A stretch of 44,576 nucleotides of DNA. It comes from Muribaculaceae bacterium (GTDB lineage Bacteria > Bacteroidota > Bacteroidia > Bacteroidales > Muribaculaceae). Below, in pieces: positions 24,503 through 33,890 of the stretch. Within the stretch, counting starts at the first letter, position 1, and each line of letters starts with the position of its first letter. Under the pieces are notes generated by a model that had not been told where the DNA came from, ran no database searches, and saw only the letters and a program-made list of their open reading frames with translations. The position numbers and the translations under genes were made by a program. The DNA lies in the NCBI GenBank assembly GCA_029058745.1, contig JAIDXM010000078.1:1-44576 (forward strand), written 5' to 3'.

Positions 24503-24884
24503 AACTTGATACTTTTGTGGCAAACATTTCTATTCCGGACTGGCCGATGACTTAGCCTTATCCCTTATATGATTGTGGAATCCCCACCAGACTTATTAAC
24601 GAATTATTCACAAATTATTATATCTACACACCATTATTTTTCTCCTTGACAGATCCTTCAAGCTATATTTATCATGCCTTATTTTTCAAAATCACCCTTG
24701 TTTTGTTTCATTTTCATTACAACAACAACACAATCCCCCATCTCCCTCACTATTTACAATTCTGTATGTCAACAGATTACTAAAATAATGAAATTTAAGC
24801 ACCCTCATTTGAATTATTCATATATGCACCACTTATTAATGAGAATTTATTATCTTTGCAACATAAAACCAACCTAATAAGAAA
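24503..24884. other. AT-rich intergenic region upstream of kdgK
   Basis: Apart from the -7 element at 24851-24858 I see no coding or structured feature. The stretch is AT-rich and separates the divergent NUDIX and kdgK genes. Regulator sites for hexuronate genes could lie here, but I recognise no dyad. Confidence 0.5.
24851..24858 (+). promoter_or_regulatory. -7 element of the kdgK-eda-uxuA genes
   Basis: TATCTTTG followed by C matches TAnnTTTGC. The ATG of kdgK is 26 bases downstream. No TTG lies 19-22 bases upstream, so activation by a regulator may be needed; that is inference. Confidence 0.6.
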
Positions 24885-25907
24885 ATGAGCAAAATAGTAA
24901 CTCTCGGAGAGATCATGTTGCGTCTTTCCCCCAACGGCTTCGACCGTTTCATTCAATCAGACTCTTTTCGCGTAATATGGGGTGGCGGTGAAGCCAATGT
25001 GGCTGTCAGCTGCGCCAACTACGGTCATGAGGCATATTTCGTGTCGAAACTTCCGACTCATGAAATAGGACAGGCCGCTGTGAATGCACTGAGACGTTAT
25101 GGCGTTGACACCTCCCACATAGCCCGTGGCGGCGAACGTGTGGGCATATACTATTGCGAGACAGGAGCATCCATGCGTCCTTCCAAAGTGATATATGACC
25201 GTGCCAACTCAGCCATAGCTGAGGCTGATGCTTCTGACTTCGACTTCGACAAAATCATGGAAGGCGCCGACTGGTTCCACTGGAGCGGAATCACCCCTGC
25301 GATAAGCGATAAGGCTGCCGAGCTTACTCGTCTGGCTTGCGAGGCAGCCAAGCGCCATGGTGTCACAGTCAGTGTTGACCTTAATTTCCGCAAGAAGTTG
25401 TGGTCTTCAGAAAAAGCACAGTCTGTGATGAAGCCTCTCATGAAATATGTAGATGTCTGCATTGGTAATGAAGAAGACGCAGAGCTTTGCCTTGGCTTCA
25501 AACCCGATGCCGATGTCGAAAGCGGCAACACCGGTGCTGAAGGTTACAAGAATATCTTCCGTGAGATGGCAAAAGAGTTTGGCTTCAAATATGTGGTGTC
25601 AACTCTCCGCGAAAGCTACTCCGCATCTTTCAACGGATGGAAAGGTATGATTTACGACGGCAATGAATTCTATGAGTCAAAACGTTACGAAATCAATCCT
25701 ATTGTTGACCGTGTAGGTGGGGGTGACTCATTCTCCGGAGGCCTCATTCATGGACTTCTCACATTCCCCACTCAGGGAGAAGCTCTCGAATTCGCTGTGG
25801 CCGCTTCCGCTCTCAAGCAGACCATCAATGGCGACTTCAACCTTGTGAGCGAAGCTGAGGTGAAAGCCCTTGCCGGAGGAAATGCCAACGGACGTGTTCA
25901 AAGATAA
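24885..25907 (+). CDS. kdgK: 2-keto-3-deoxygluconate kinase (PfkB family)
   Basis: Phosphorylates 2-keto-3-deoxygluconate to KDPG with ATP, in the cytoplasm. This 340-aa ribokinase-fold protein has the N-terminal substrate-side glycines WGGGEANVA (residues 32-40), the segment SVDLNFRKKLW (163-173) and the C-terminal PfkB signature DRVGGGDSFSGG (275-286) with catalytic Asp281. The assignment to KDG rather than another sugar rests on its neighbours: KDPG aldolase and mannonate dehydratase follow immediately in the same direction. It has its own -7 element and begins the unit. Confidence 0.92.
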   Translation: MSKIVTLGEIMLRLSPNGFDRFIQSDSFRVIWGGGEANVAVSCANYGHEAYFVSKLPTHEIGQAAVNALRRYGVDTSHIARGGERVGIYYCETGASMRPSKVIYDRANSAIAEADASDFDFDKIMEGADWFHWSGITPAISDKAAELTRLACEAAKRHGVTVSVDLNFRKKLWSSEKAQSVMKPLMKYVDVCIGNEEDAELCLGFKPDADVESGNTGAEGYKNIFREMAKEFGFKYVVSTLRESYSASFNGWKGMIYDGNEFYESKRYEINPIVDRVGGGDSFSGGLIHGLLTFPTQGEALEFAVAASALKQTINGDFNLVSEAEVKALAGGNANGRVQR

Positions 25908-25931
25908 TTAATCGATAAGGAAGTATCTGAA

Positions 25932-26591
25932 ATGGCAAGAAATAATAAATTGAGCGTGCTCAACAAAATGGCAGCCGCTCCCATGGTGCCGGTGTTCTAC
26001 AACAGCGATGCTGAAGTGGCCAAGGCTGTTGTCAAGGCATGCTACGATGGCGGTGTCCGTCTATTTGAGTTCACCAACCGTGGAGACTTTGCCCACGAGG
26101 TGTTTGAAGAAGTTTCCAAATTCGTTGCCAAGGAATGTCCGGAGATGTGCCTTGGCGTAGGTTCAATTGTAGAGCCTGCCACAGCCGCGCTCTACATGCA
26201 GCTCGGAGCTGATTTCGTCGTAGGGCCTCTTTTCAATCCTGAAGTTGCAAAAGCCTGCAATCGTCGCGGTGTTCCATATGTGCCTGGATGCGGAAGTGTC
26301 AGCGAAATCGGTTTCGCACAGGAAATGGGGTGCGATGTCTGCAAGCTCTTCCCCGGCGATGTGCTCGGACCCAAAATGGTGAAAGGTCTTCTCGCTCCTA
26401 TGCCTTGGTCAAAGATTATGGTCACAGGCGGTGTGGAACCCACAGAAGAGAATCTCGCTTCTTGGTTCAAGGCCGGAGTGTTTGCAGTAGGAATGGGTTC
26501 AAAACTTTTCCCCAAGGAGATAGTGGCAGCCAAAGACTGGGCGTGGATTTCCGCAAAATGCAAGGAAGCCCTTTCTTTCGCTAAGAAATAA
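25932..26591 (+). CDS. eda: KDPG / 4-hydroxy-2-oxoglutarate aldolase
   Basis: Cleaves 2-keto-3-deoxy-6-phosphogluconate to pyruvate and glyceraldehyde 3-phosphate, a class I aldolase in the cytoplasm. The Schiff-base Lys is Lys138 in [11 protein letters not shown], matching the KFFP motif of the E. coli enzyme. Glu46 in FEFTNRG corresponds to the general acid/base. Length (219 aa) is normal. It lies 24 bases after kdgK, so the two are surely co-transcribed. A terminator-like hairpin separates it from uxuA. Confidence 0.94.
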   Translation: MARNNKLSVLNKMAAAPMVPVFYNSDAEVAKAVVKACYDGGVRLFEFTNRGDFAHEVFEEVSKFVAKECPEMCLGVGSIVEPATAALYMQLGADFVVGPLFNPEVAKACNRRGVPYVPGCGSVSEIGFAQEMGCDVCKLFPGDVLGPKMVKGLLAPMPWSKIMVTGGVEPTEENLASWFKAGVFAVGMGSKLFPKEIVAAKDWAWISAKCKEALSFAKK

Positions 26592-26616
26592 TCAATTAAA
26601 CTGTCTATGTATAAAT

Positions 26617-26650
26617 AAGGGTCACGGACAGAAACCCGTGACCCTTTTTC
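26617..26650 (+). terminator. Terminator/attenuator between eda and uxuA
   Basis: Arms 26617-26627 and 26636-26646 form a perfect 11-bp stem with an 8-base loop and TTTTT at its foot. The uxuA ATG at 26665 begins only 18 bases later, too close for a separate promoter, so some transcripts must read through. Confidence 0.75.
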
Positions 26651-26664
26651 AATTCTTTTACGAC

Positions 26665-27828
26665 ATGGAAAAAACATGGAGATGGTTCGGACCGAACGAC
26701 CCGATAACACTCGACATGCTTCGCCAGATTGGCGTGGAAGGCATTGTGACTTCTCTACATCATATCCCGAACGGTGAGATATGGACAGAACAGGAAGTCA
26801 ACAAGATGAGAGACTATATAGAGAGCCATGGACTCAGATGGTCGGTGGTGGAGAGTCTCCCGGTGTGTGAGGATATAAAATTCGCTGGTGAAAGACGCGA
26901 AGAACTTATCGAAAACTACAAGATAAGTCTTGAGAATCTCGGAAAAGCGGGGGTCAAAACCATATGTTACAATTTCATGCCTGTGCTCGACTGGGCACGC
27001 ACAGATCTTGAGTATCCTAATCCTGACGGCACATCCAACCTCTACTTTAACCGTGCTGAATTCGCCTATTTCGACATCAATATCCTTAAACGCGAGAATG
27101 CCCGCGATGACTACGATGAGGCCACCCTACGCAGAATGGATGAGGAGGTCGCTCCTCGCATGGATGCAGAGGCGGAGAAAAGGCTCGTTGACAATATTAT
27201 AGTCAAGACACAAGGGTTTGTCAACGGGAATATATCCGAAGGGGATCTCGACCCGGTTGGAAAATTCCGCGAATTGCTGAAGCTCTACGAGGGCATTGAC
27301 GCTGATATGCTCCGAGCCAACATGGCTTATTTCCTTGAAGCCATAATGCCGATATGTGACAAATACGGCATTGACATGTGTGTGCATCCTGACGATCCCC
27401 CTTTGCAGATTCTCGGACTTCCACGCATAGTGACTTGTGATGAGGACATTCGCAAATTTCTTGACGCTGTCCCCAATCCTCACAACGGACTGACATTTTG
27501 CTGCGGGTCTCTTTCTGCAGGTGCCCACAACAATGTGGTGGAACTTGCCGACAAATATGCCGACCGCACACACTTCGTGCATCTGCGCATATGCAACGTG
27601 ATGCCTAACGGAGATTTCAAGGAATCGTCTCATCTCGACCCAAGACTTATTGAGGTGGCACGTATTTTCGAGAAACGCCGTCCCGGAGTGCCCATGCGTG
27701 TTGACCATGCGCCGCTGATGCTTGGCGACGAGAAGATGGGGTACAACGCCGGATACTCATTCCATGGACGAATGCTTGCCCTCGGCGAAGTGGCAGGCAT
27801 AATGGCCACCATAAATTCAGAAAAATAA
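26665..27828 (+). CDS. uxuA: Mannonate dehydratase
   Basis: Dehydrates D-mannonate to 2-keto-3-deoxygluconate, the step before kdgK, in glucuronate catabolism. The start at 26665 (MEKTWRWFGPNDP) aligns with the E. coli UxuA start. The longer frame to 26638 would begin inside the hairpin. Family blocks include SLHHIPNGEIW near residues 30-40, FHCCGS-like TFCCGSLSAG and HFVHLRICN in the second half, and VDHAP towards the end, as expected for a metal-dependent TIM barrel. Length (387 aa) is normal. Gene order kdgK-eda-uxuA runs backwards relative to the pathway. Uronate isomerase and fructuronate reductase are not in the window. Confidence 0.93.
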   Translation: MEKTWRWFGPNDPITLDMLRQIGVEGIVTSLHHIPNGEIWTEQEVNKMRDYIESHGLRWSVVESLPVCEDIKFAGERREELIENYKISLENLGKAGVKTICYNFMPVLDWARTDLEYPNPDGTSNLYFNRAEFAYFDINILKRENARDDYDEATLRRMDEEVAPRMDAEAEKRLVDNIIVKTQGFVNGNISEGDLDPVGKFRELLKLYEGIDADMLRANMAYFLEAIMPICDKYGIDMCVHPDDPPLQILGLPRIVTCDEDIRKFLDAVPNPHNGLTFCCGSLSAGAHNNVVELADKYADRTHFVHLRICNVMPNGDFKESSHLDPRLIEVARIFEKRRPGVPMRVDHAPLMLGDEKMGYNAGYSFHGRMLALGEVAGIMATINSEK

Positions 27829-27849
27829 AACTGTAAGGTTGCCGACTAA

Positions 27850-27891
27850 AAAAATAGGAGCGTCCCCTCTATGAGGTTCGCTCCTATTTTT
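27850..27891. terminator. Bidirectional terminator between uxuA and GH43
   Basis: Arms 27850-27862 and 27879-27891 are perfect, 13 bp, with A5 and T5 at the outer ends. It lies between convergent stops and reads as a terminator on both strands. Confidence 0.85.
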
Positions 27892-27940
27892 CATAAGAAA
27901 TGCCACTCAAGGCATTCCCATTCCTGAAAAACTCAGCTAC

Positions 27941-29260
27941 TTATTTATCAATCGGAAATGCCTCCAGCAGGCGTTCTTTCTCCTCTTTTGTGATAGGAAT
28001 CACAGTGCCATGACGCGGTGTGAAAGCTCCTTTGGTCTCAGTCTGTGCCTTTAGCTTGAAATTCTCAAGATCTTCGCTCTCGCAAAACTGATAAAAACCG
28101 TTCATATAACAGTCATACATCAATATATAGGAGTCGCTGTTGATTAAGCGGAACATTCCCGCGCCCTCTACACTGACATCTGTCTGCTGAAGCATTCCTG
28201 AAGGATTCTGCCATTGGCTCCCCGCTGGTTTTCCGGGCTCTGCAGTGAGACGGCTGGCCGTAACCTGACATATACTTCCGTTCCCTTCATTCTTATACAC
28301 CATATGATACAAACCGGTGCGGTCATCATATACGATATCGCCATCGATGGTGGCTGAACCACGGTCATAAAAATACACTGGCTCAGTAATCAAGTCAGTG
28401 AAATCATCGTTGGCATAGCTATAATATATCTTGTCGTAGTCACATTTCCCATCATCAGTCAGAAGTGAGAAAAACACAAGGAATCTTCCCTTGGAGCCAT
28501 TGGTGTTCTCATAATCGGGATCCCATATCACCTCTGGAGCCCACACTCTCTTAACGTTCACCCACTCCTTGAACCGATCGGGGAAATGGACTGTCGAATG
28601 CTTCCAGTTCACCATGTCATCGCTCGAATACATCACGATACCACGGTTGGAACTCCATCCTTCACGACATTGCATATCGGTGGCCACCATATAGAACCGT
28701 CCGTCCGGACCACGGAGTATATGGGGGTCACGGATACCTTTCTTTATTGCCACAGTGTCGGAAGACATTACCATCTTTCCCCCGTTTAGCGGAGTGTAGT
28801 TATAGCCGTCATCTCCTATCGCATAATAGAGGTTCTCATCACTGTTGCTTGGGAAATACACAAAAAGATATGAATCATAATCTTCTTGTTCCGCAAGACT
28901 CACCTTGAACTTCCGCGATTCCTTCACCCTATCTCTTTTCGCGGTGGCAGTGAGAGTCACCTCTTTCTTACCCTTCCCTTTTTGCGCACGCTTAAGCACC
29001 TTCCCTGAATTATCTATATAAGACGGGTCTGACGACTTCCATACAACCGCCGTGCCGTCAGCAGTTGCTGACGGCAACCTGAGGTCTGAACGTCGCATAT
29101 TTACTCCTCCCGGTATAGTGAGTGCTCCGAGTTCACGTCTCAACGCCTCTCGTTCTATACCCTTGTCTGTCTTTGGGAAAGGGCTTCCTGCATGAATTCC
29201 TGGGGACAACAGAAATGCCGTAACAAAAATACCAACGGAAAATTTGCTCTTTACTGTCAT
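27941..29260 (-). CDS. GH43 family glycoside hydrolase with N-terminal Ig-like domain
   Basis: A secreted five-bladed beta-propeller enzyme, likely an arabinofuranosidase, arabinanase or xylosidase. A signal peptide covers about residues 1-24. An atrophied bacterial Ig-like domain follows (about 30-120, with VVWKSSDPSYID), then the propeller. Catalytic candidates are the base Asp in GIRDPHI, the pKa-modulating Asp in SATIDGDIV and the acid Glu in SVEGAGMF. There is no extra C-terminal binding module; the protein ends soon after the propeller at 439 aa. It converges on uxuA and fits a region devoted to plant or host glycan use. The substrate is not fixed by sequence. Confidence 0.88.
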   Translation of the reverse strand: MTVKSKFSVGIFVTAFLLSPGIHAGSPFPKTDKGIEREALRRELGALTIPGGVNMRRSDLRLPSATADGTAVVWKSSDPSYIDNSGKVLKRAQKGKGKKEVTLTATAKRDRVKESRKFKVSLAEQEDYDSYLFVYFPSNSDENLYYAIGDDGYNYTPLNGGKMVMSSDTVAIKKGIRDPHILRGPDGRFYMVATDMQCREGWSSNRGIVMYSSDDMVNWKHSTVHFPDRFKEWVNVKRVWAPEVIWDPDYENTNGSKGRFLVFFSLLTDDGKCDYDKIYYSYANDDFTDLITEPVYFYDRGSATIDGDIVYDDRTGLYHMVYKNEGNGSICQVTASRLTAEPGKPAGSQWQNPSGMLQQTDVSVEGAGMFRLINSDSYILMYDCYMNGFYQFCESEDLENFKLKAQTETKGAFTPRHGTVIPITKEEKERLLEAFPIDK

Positions 29261-29698
29261 TGTATGATATGATGTTAGTTTTGCTAAGTATGTGTGCTAA
29301 ATTAAGTATCGTATAAAATTATGAAATATGCGGATGAAATTTTAAATCCGGATGATAGCGCAATGGGGTTCCATTGTAACTGAATCCGAATTCGAAAGTT
29401 CGCCTCAAATTTTATGAAGCCATACATTAATCAATTTTGAACACATACTTATAAATATAATCGGCATACACCAATTCACTGCAAACTTAACAAAACTCTG
29501 CCACATATCAAAATAAGTGTCTGATTCCAGACGGACTTCCCGACAGATGCCAATACCACCGATTAGGTAAATATACGGGATATTCCCCTGACGTTGTACA
29601 ATCCGATGGATTTGACTAAATTTGCAATCAGACTCTGCTATCACTTTTTCCACCAGTAATGGGCAACGCCCCTCATACACAGAGTCGTATATAGTATC
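29261..29698. other. Intergenic region between divergent GH43 and GH89 genes
   Basis: A region of about 440 bases with no supported gene. On the plus strand it carries a full promoter at 29594-29624. On the minus strand a one-mismatch -7 match (TAATTTAG at 29304-29297) may serve GH43. I see no clear operator dyad. Confidence 0.5.
29594..29624 (+). promoter_or_regulatory. Promoter of the GH89-acetyltransferase operon
   Basis: TTG (29594-29596), exactly 20 bases, then TAAATTTG (29617-29624) followed by C: a full consensus match. The predicted start near 29630 gives a leader of about 70 bases. Confidence 0.75.
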
Positions 29699-31930
29699 AT
29701 GAAACAGATATTGTCTATTATCTTTATCCTCTTTTCCATGGCTACGGTTCTCGCCAATCCCGCCGATGATTTGCTGGAGCGCATCGACAAAGGCGCGTCA
29801 GCCAAGTTCAAGACAACTCTTGTTAAAAGTGACAAGGATTTCTTCGAAATCTCGCAAGACGGCAAACGAATAGCGGTGAAGGCAAACTCCTGGGTGAATA
29901 TGGCTACCGGAATAAACTGGTATCTTAAACATTACGCCGGAATACACTTATCATGGAACGGGATGTCGCATCGTCTGCCGGACGTGCTGCCGCCTGTGGC
30001 GGCTCCTGAACGCCACGACACCGACCTATCTCTACGCTACAACTTCAACTACTGCACTTTCTCCTACTCCATGCCATTCTGGGACTGGAATCGATGGGAA
30101 AAGGAAATCGACTGGATGGCTCTTCATGGAATCAACATGCCCCTCGCTATAGTAGGTATGGAGTCGGCCTGGCGAAACATGCTCATTAAACTGGGGTATT
30201 CCGACAAAGAGGTAGGGGAATTCATCTCAGGACCCGCATTCCTCGCATGGTGGGCAATGAACAACCTTGAAGGATGGGGCGGACCTCTCCCTGACTCATG
30301 GTATGACCGACAGGAGAAACTACAGAAAAAGATTCTCCGGAGGATGAAAGAACTCGGAATGAAGCCTGTATTGCCGGGCTACTGCGGAATGATGCCACAT
30401 GACGCGAAAGAGAGACTCGGGCTCGATGTCTCCGACGGAGGAACCTGGAACGGGTATGTGCGCCCCTCCAACCTCTCCGCCACTGATGCGAGATTTGATG
30501 AAATCGCTGACCTTTACTACAAAGAACTCACCGCTCTTTATGGCAAGGCAGAATACTATTCGCTCGATCCGTTTCATGAGAGCAAAGACGATGCCTCTAT
30601 CGACTATGCCGCCGCCGGAGCCAAACTGATGGCTGCCATGAAAAGGGCAAACCCGAATGCCGTGTGGGTGGTGCAAGGATGGACTGAAAACCCTCGTCCG
30701 GAGATGATAGAGCCTATGGAACAAGGCGACATCCTGATTCTCGACCTATTCTCCGAGTGCCGCCCTATGTGGGGTATCCCCTCCGTGTGGCGACGTGTGA
30801 ACGGATACGGCAAACACCAATGGCTCTTCTGCATGCTCGAGAACTTCGGAGCCAATGTTGGCCTTCACGGAAGGATGGACCAGCTAATCGACAACTTCTA
30901 CCAGACAAAAGACAACCACTTGGCCATGAATATAAAAGGCTTCGGGTTCTCAATGGAAGGTTCTGGCAACAATCCTGTCATGTTCGAGCTTATGAGTGAA
31001 CTCCCCTGGAGACAGAATCGCGTCTCCAAAGAGGTGTGGATAAAAGATTACGTCAAGGCACGATACGGAATGGAAGACCCTGCAGTGACGGAAGCTTGGG
31101 AGATTCTCTCGAACTCTATTTACAACTGTCCCGCCGGCAACAACCAGCAAGGACCTCACGAGAGTATATTCTGCGGAAGACCGTCGCTCAATAATTTCCA
31201 AGTGAAAAGTTGGTCGAAAATGCGAAACTATTATGACCCGGCTTCGACTCTGAAAGCCGCATCCCTAATGGCATCAGTTGCCGACAGATACCGTGGCAAC
31301 AACAATTTCGAATACGACCTTGTGGATTTTGTGCGCCAAGCCCTCGCCGACCAAGGCAGAAGACAATATCTCGCGACGATTGCCGACTACAATTCCTTCT
31401 CACAGGATTCTTTCCGGAAAAACGCCGACAAGTTCCTGGAGATGCTCTTGCTACAGGACCGTCTTCTCGGCACAAGGAAAGAATTCAGGCTCGGAACCTG
31501 GACTGAAGCAGCAAGAGACGCAGGAATCTCTCCGGATGAGAAAGACCTATATGAATGGAACGCCAGGGTGCAAATCACCACTTGGGGCAACCGAACATGC
31601 GCCGACCAAGGAGGACTTCGTGACTATGCCAACAAGGAATGGAACGGACTTCTACGCGACTTCTATTATCCCCGCTGGAAAACTTATTTCGACGCACTGG
31701 CAGAACAGATGCATCGAAATTCCCTCCCCGACACTGATGCCCTCGGTAGCGGTCCGAACAGCAACAAGACCGCCACAGAGCTATTCGCAATGGCTCTCCC
31801 CTCTGGTCCGGAAATAGACTGGTATGCATTGGAGGAACCATGGACCTTGAAGAAAGGTGGCTATACCTCCTCTCCGGAAGGAGACCCAATTGCCATCGCT
31901 AAAGAAGTGATGGAGTTTCTAAACGAATAA
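29699..31930 (+). CDS. GH89 alpha-N-acetylglucosaminidase (NAGLU-like)
   Basis: Removes terminal alpha-linked N-acetylglucosamine from glycans such as heparan sulfate or gastric-type mucin. A signal peptide (about residues 1-20) indicates export. An N-terminal small domain (about 25-110) precedes the TIM-like catalytic barrel, marked by FWDWNRWEKEIDWMALHG (about 128-144) and GYCGMMPHD. Glu294 in YSLDPFHESK corresponds to the acid/base and Glu420 in FSMEGSGNN to the nucleophile of human NAGLU. An alpha-helical C-terminal domain completes 743 aa, a usual length. It has its own promoter and is followed after 17 bases by an acetyltransferase gene. No sulfatase is in the window. Confidence 0.93.
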   Translation: MKQILSIIFILFSMATVLANPADDLLERIDKGASAKFKTTLVKSDKDFFEISQDGKRIAVKANSWVNMATGINWYLKHYAGIHLSWNGMSHRLPDVLPPVAAPERHDTDLSLRYNFNYCTFSYSMPFWDWNRWEKEIDWMALHGINMPLAIVGMESAWRNMLIKLGYSDKEVGEFISGPAFLAWWAMNNLEGWGGPLPDSWYDRQEKLQKKILRRMKELGMKPVLPGYCGMMPHDAKERLGLDVSDGGTWNGYVRPSNLSATDARFDEIADLYYKELTALYGKAEYYSLDPFHESKDDASIDYAAAGAKLMAAMKRANPNAVWVVQGWTENPRPEMIEPMEQGDILILDLFSECRPMWGIPSVWRRVNGYGKHQWLFCMLENFGANVGLHGRMDQLIDNFYQTKDNHLAMNIKGFGFSMEGSGNNPVMFELMSELPWRQNRVSKEVWIKDYVKARYGMEDPAVTEAWEILSNSIYNCPAGNNQQGPHESIFCGRPSLNNFQVKSWSKMRNYYDPASTLKAASLMASVADRYRGNNNFEYDLVDFVRQALADQGRRQYLATIADYNSFSQDSFRKNADKFLEMLLLQDRLLGTRKEFRLGTWTEAARDAGISPDEKDLYEWNARVQITTWGNRTCADQGGLRDYANKEWNGLLRDFYYPRWKTYFDALAEQMHRNSLPDTDALGSGPNSNKTATELFAMALPSGPEIDWYALEEPWTLKKGGYTSSPEGDPIAIAKEVMEFLNE

Positions 31931-31947
31931 ATAATTCCAACAGCATT

Positions 31948-33018
31948 ATGTCGAAACGTCTTCAGTCTCTCGATGTGGTGAGGGGGATGACCGTTGCGGG
32001 AATGATACTTGTCAACAACGGTTATCGCGGTTCTTTTCAAGCACTTCGCCATGCGGAATGGAACGGACTGTCGCTCAGCGACCTCGTATTTCCCTTTTTC
32101 CTATTCATAATGGGAGTTTCCATCTACCTCTCCTTCTCCGGAAAAGGATTCCGGCCTGACTCCACCACTATTGTAAAAGTGCTGAAAAGGACTCTTCTCC
32201 TTTTCGTCATCGGGATAGCCATAAACTGGCTTGAGAAAGCCTCTGCCGGTGTGGTGAGTCTCCAGGAGCTCAGATTCTGGGCTGTCTTGCAACGCATAGC
32301 AATATGCTATCTGTGCGTCTCGATTTTTGCCCTTGTCTCAAAACACCGACACACACTTACATTGGCCATCCTGCTTCTGACCGTGTATGCAGTCATCATC
32401 ATTGCAGGCAACGGTTACTCCCTCGACAGGAGCGATAATATAATACATCTTGCCGACTCCCGGATTTTCGGAGATGCCCACCTTTACCATAAGTCGCCTG
32501 TCGATCCCGAAGGATTGCTCAGTACACTACCGGCTATCGCAAATGTACTTTTCGGATTCTATTGCGGTATGAAAGTCAAGGATTCCTCCTCACTTCAGGG
32601 AAAGTCATCAGACGTCTTCACTATCGGCGCCATCCTTACTTTCGCCGGATTTATCGTCAACTTTGCACTTCCATACAACAAGCACATCTGGAGTCCGTCA
32701 TTCTCGCTTGTCACTTCAGGATTCTGTGCGCTCCTTCTTGCGCTGATGATGCGGACCATTGACGAGAAAGGGAAAGACGGCCTTTGGAAAGACTGTTTTA
32801 TGGTGTTCGGAACGAATGCTCTGATTCTATACATCACAAGTGAGATAATAGCCATCATCTTGGGCAGAATAGGATTCAGCGCTATGCTATTCAACGCATG
32901 CTCCTTACTTATCCCCGTCAGTCAACTCGCATCTCTATGCTACGCATTAATTTATGTAGCCATAAATTTCGCAATCGGCTTTCCCCTGTGGAGAAAGAGG
33001 ATATTTATCAAGCTGTAA
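31948..33018 (+). CDS. HGSNAT-like membrane acetyltransferase (heparan-alpha-glucosaminide N-acetyltransferase family)
   Basis: A polytopic inner-membrane protein of 356 aa (DUF1624/DUF5009/NagX group), about ten hydrophobic segments. The human enzyme moves acetyl groups from cytosolic acetyl-CoA across the lysosomal membrane onto terminal alpha-glucosamine of heparan sulfate. The block RHAEWNGLSLSDLVFPFF (residues 34-51) matches the human region holding the active-site His (His35 here). LDVVRGMTVAGMILVNN at the start and PGV/LQR-type AVLQRIAICYL also fit the family. It is coupled to GH89 with a 17-base gap, which strengthens a glucosamine-acetylation role; this is inference. Other bacterial members act with N-acetylglucosamine uptake genes. 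Confidence 0.88.
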   Translation: MSKRLQSLDVVRGMTVAGMILVNNGYRGSFQALRHAEWNGLSLSDLVFPFFLFIMGVSIYLSFSGKGFRPDSTTIVKVLKRTLLLFVIGIAINWLEKASAGVVSLQELRFWAVLQRIAICYLCVSIFALVSKHRHTLTLAILLLTVYAVIIIAGNGYSLDRSDNIIHLADSRIFGDAHLYHKSPVDPEGLLSTLPAIANVLFGFYCGMKVKDSSSLQGKSSDVFTIGAILTFAGFIVNFALPYNKHIWSPSFSLVTSGFCALLLALMMRTIDEKGKDGLWKDCFMVFGTNALILYITSEIIAIILGRIGFSAMLFNACSLLIPVSQLASLCYALIYVAINFAIGFPLWRKRIFIKL

Positions 33019-33050
33019 AGTGGCGAGCTTGATGCGACACCCTTACCTGA

Positions 33051-33797
33051 TTATGGATGATAGATCATCTCCACTTTTCCAATGGGAAGACTTGCGCTTA
33101 TGAGAACAGGCAACCGATTTTCGGCAGATACCTGCGCATCTACAGGATAGCCGCTCATCCGCCCTCCATAACTGTATTCAAACCGAACCGAGTAAGTGGG
33201 ATAGGATGCATCATCGGTCTTGAAGCTCGACTTGCCATTGTAAGTGACAACAACCTTCTCCGGACTTCCTCCACTGACAGCTATCGGAATCGTAATCTGT
33301 TGTCCGTCGGACATCGAGTTGAAATCAATCTCCCGGAAATAATAGAAAAGACCGAGCATGTCGGCGGTTACGGTAATCGCCTCCATAGTCTCAGGACTTG
33401 CATCGAGATTGCCTCCTCCCTTTATATTTTTATAGTTAGCAGGATTTGAAGGGTCGAATCCATGACTTCTGTATAGCGTCACCTTCGGCTTCAGATACCA
33501 TCCGTTGATATAATCGACAGTCTCCGAGGGCAGCCCGTTGCCGGGTGTCATAGTCGCCTTCAATGTGTCGCTCACACAAAACACCCTGCCGTTCCACGGG
33601 ATACTGTTGCCATCAAGTGTAGCCGAAAACCTGTCGCCCTCCTTCTGCATGCCCACAACTCCATGGGCAATCATGACATCAACGAGCCCCCAATGATAAT
33701 GCACATTATAGTTTATCTCCGTATAAGGGATATCCCCTTGTGCCCTGCTGACAAACGCAATACATAACGCCACCAGCGACAACAGTATCTTTTTCAT
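33051..33797 (-). CDS. DUF3108 domain-containing exported protein
   Basis: 248 aa with a signal peptide (about residues 1-19, ending SRAQ). The rest is beta-rich, with YTEINYNVHYHWGLVDVMIA near the start and a DUF3108-like continuation (PKVTLYRSHGFDPSN, then MLGLFYYFREIDFNSM near residue 145). It is probably periplasmic or outer-membrane associated; function unknown. It is the last of three genes on this strand after EamA and the phosphoesterase, with a 93-base gap, so membership of that operon is uncertain. It converges on the acetyltransferase gene with only 32 bases between stops. Confidence 0.83.
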   Translation of the reverse strand: MKKILLSLVALCIAFVSRAQGDIPYTEINYNVHYHWGLVDVMIAHGVVGMQKEGDRFSATLDGNSIPWNGRVFCVSDTLKATMTPGNGLPSETVDYINGWYLKPKVTLYRSHGFDPSNPANYKNIKGGGNLDASPETMEAITVTADMLGLFYYFREIDFNSMSDGQQITIPIAVSGGSPEKVVVTYNGKSSFKTDDASYPTYSVRFEYSYGGRMSGYPVDAQVSAENRLPVLISASLPIGKVEMIYHP

Positions 33798-33890
33798 AGC
33801 ACACCTGATTAAGAATTCATCAGTTTATAAACAATCCCAGATATGCCAAGGTTCTCGACCTTAGATATGTTTCCTGTCAATCCGATAGCG

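Noticed and set aside
33008..33032. 7-bp inverted repeat between the acetyltransferase and DUF3108 genes as a terminator
   Set aside because: TCAAGCT/AGCTTGA has a low-stability stem with an 11-base loop and no T tract on either strand.
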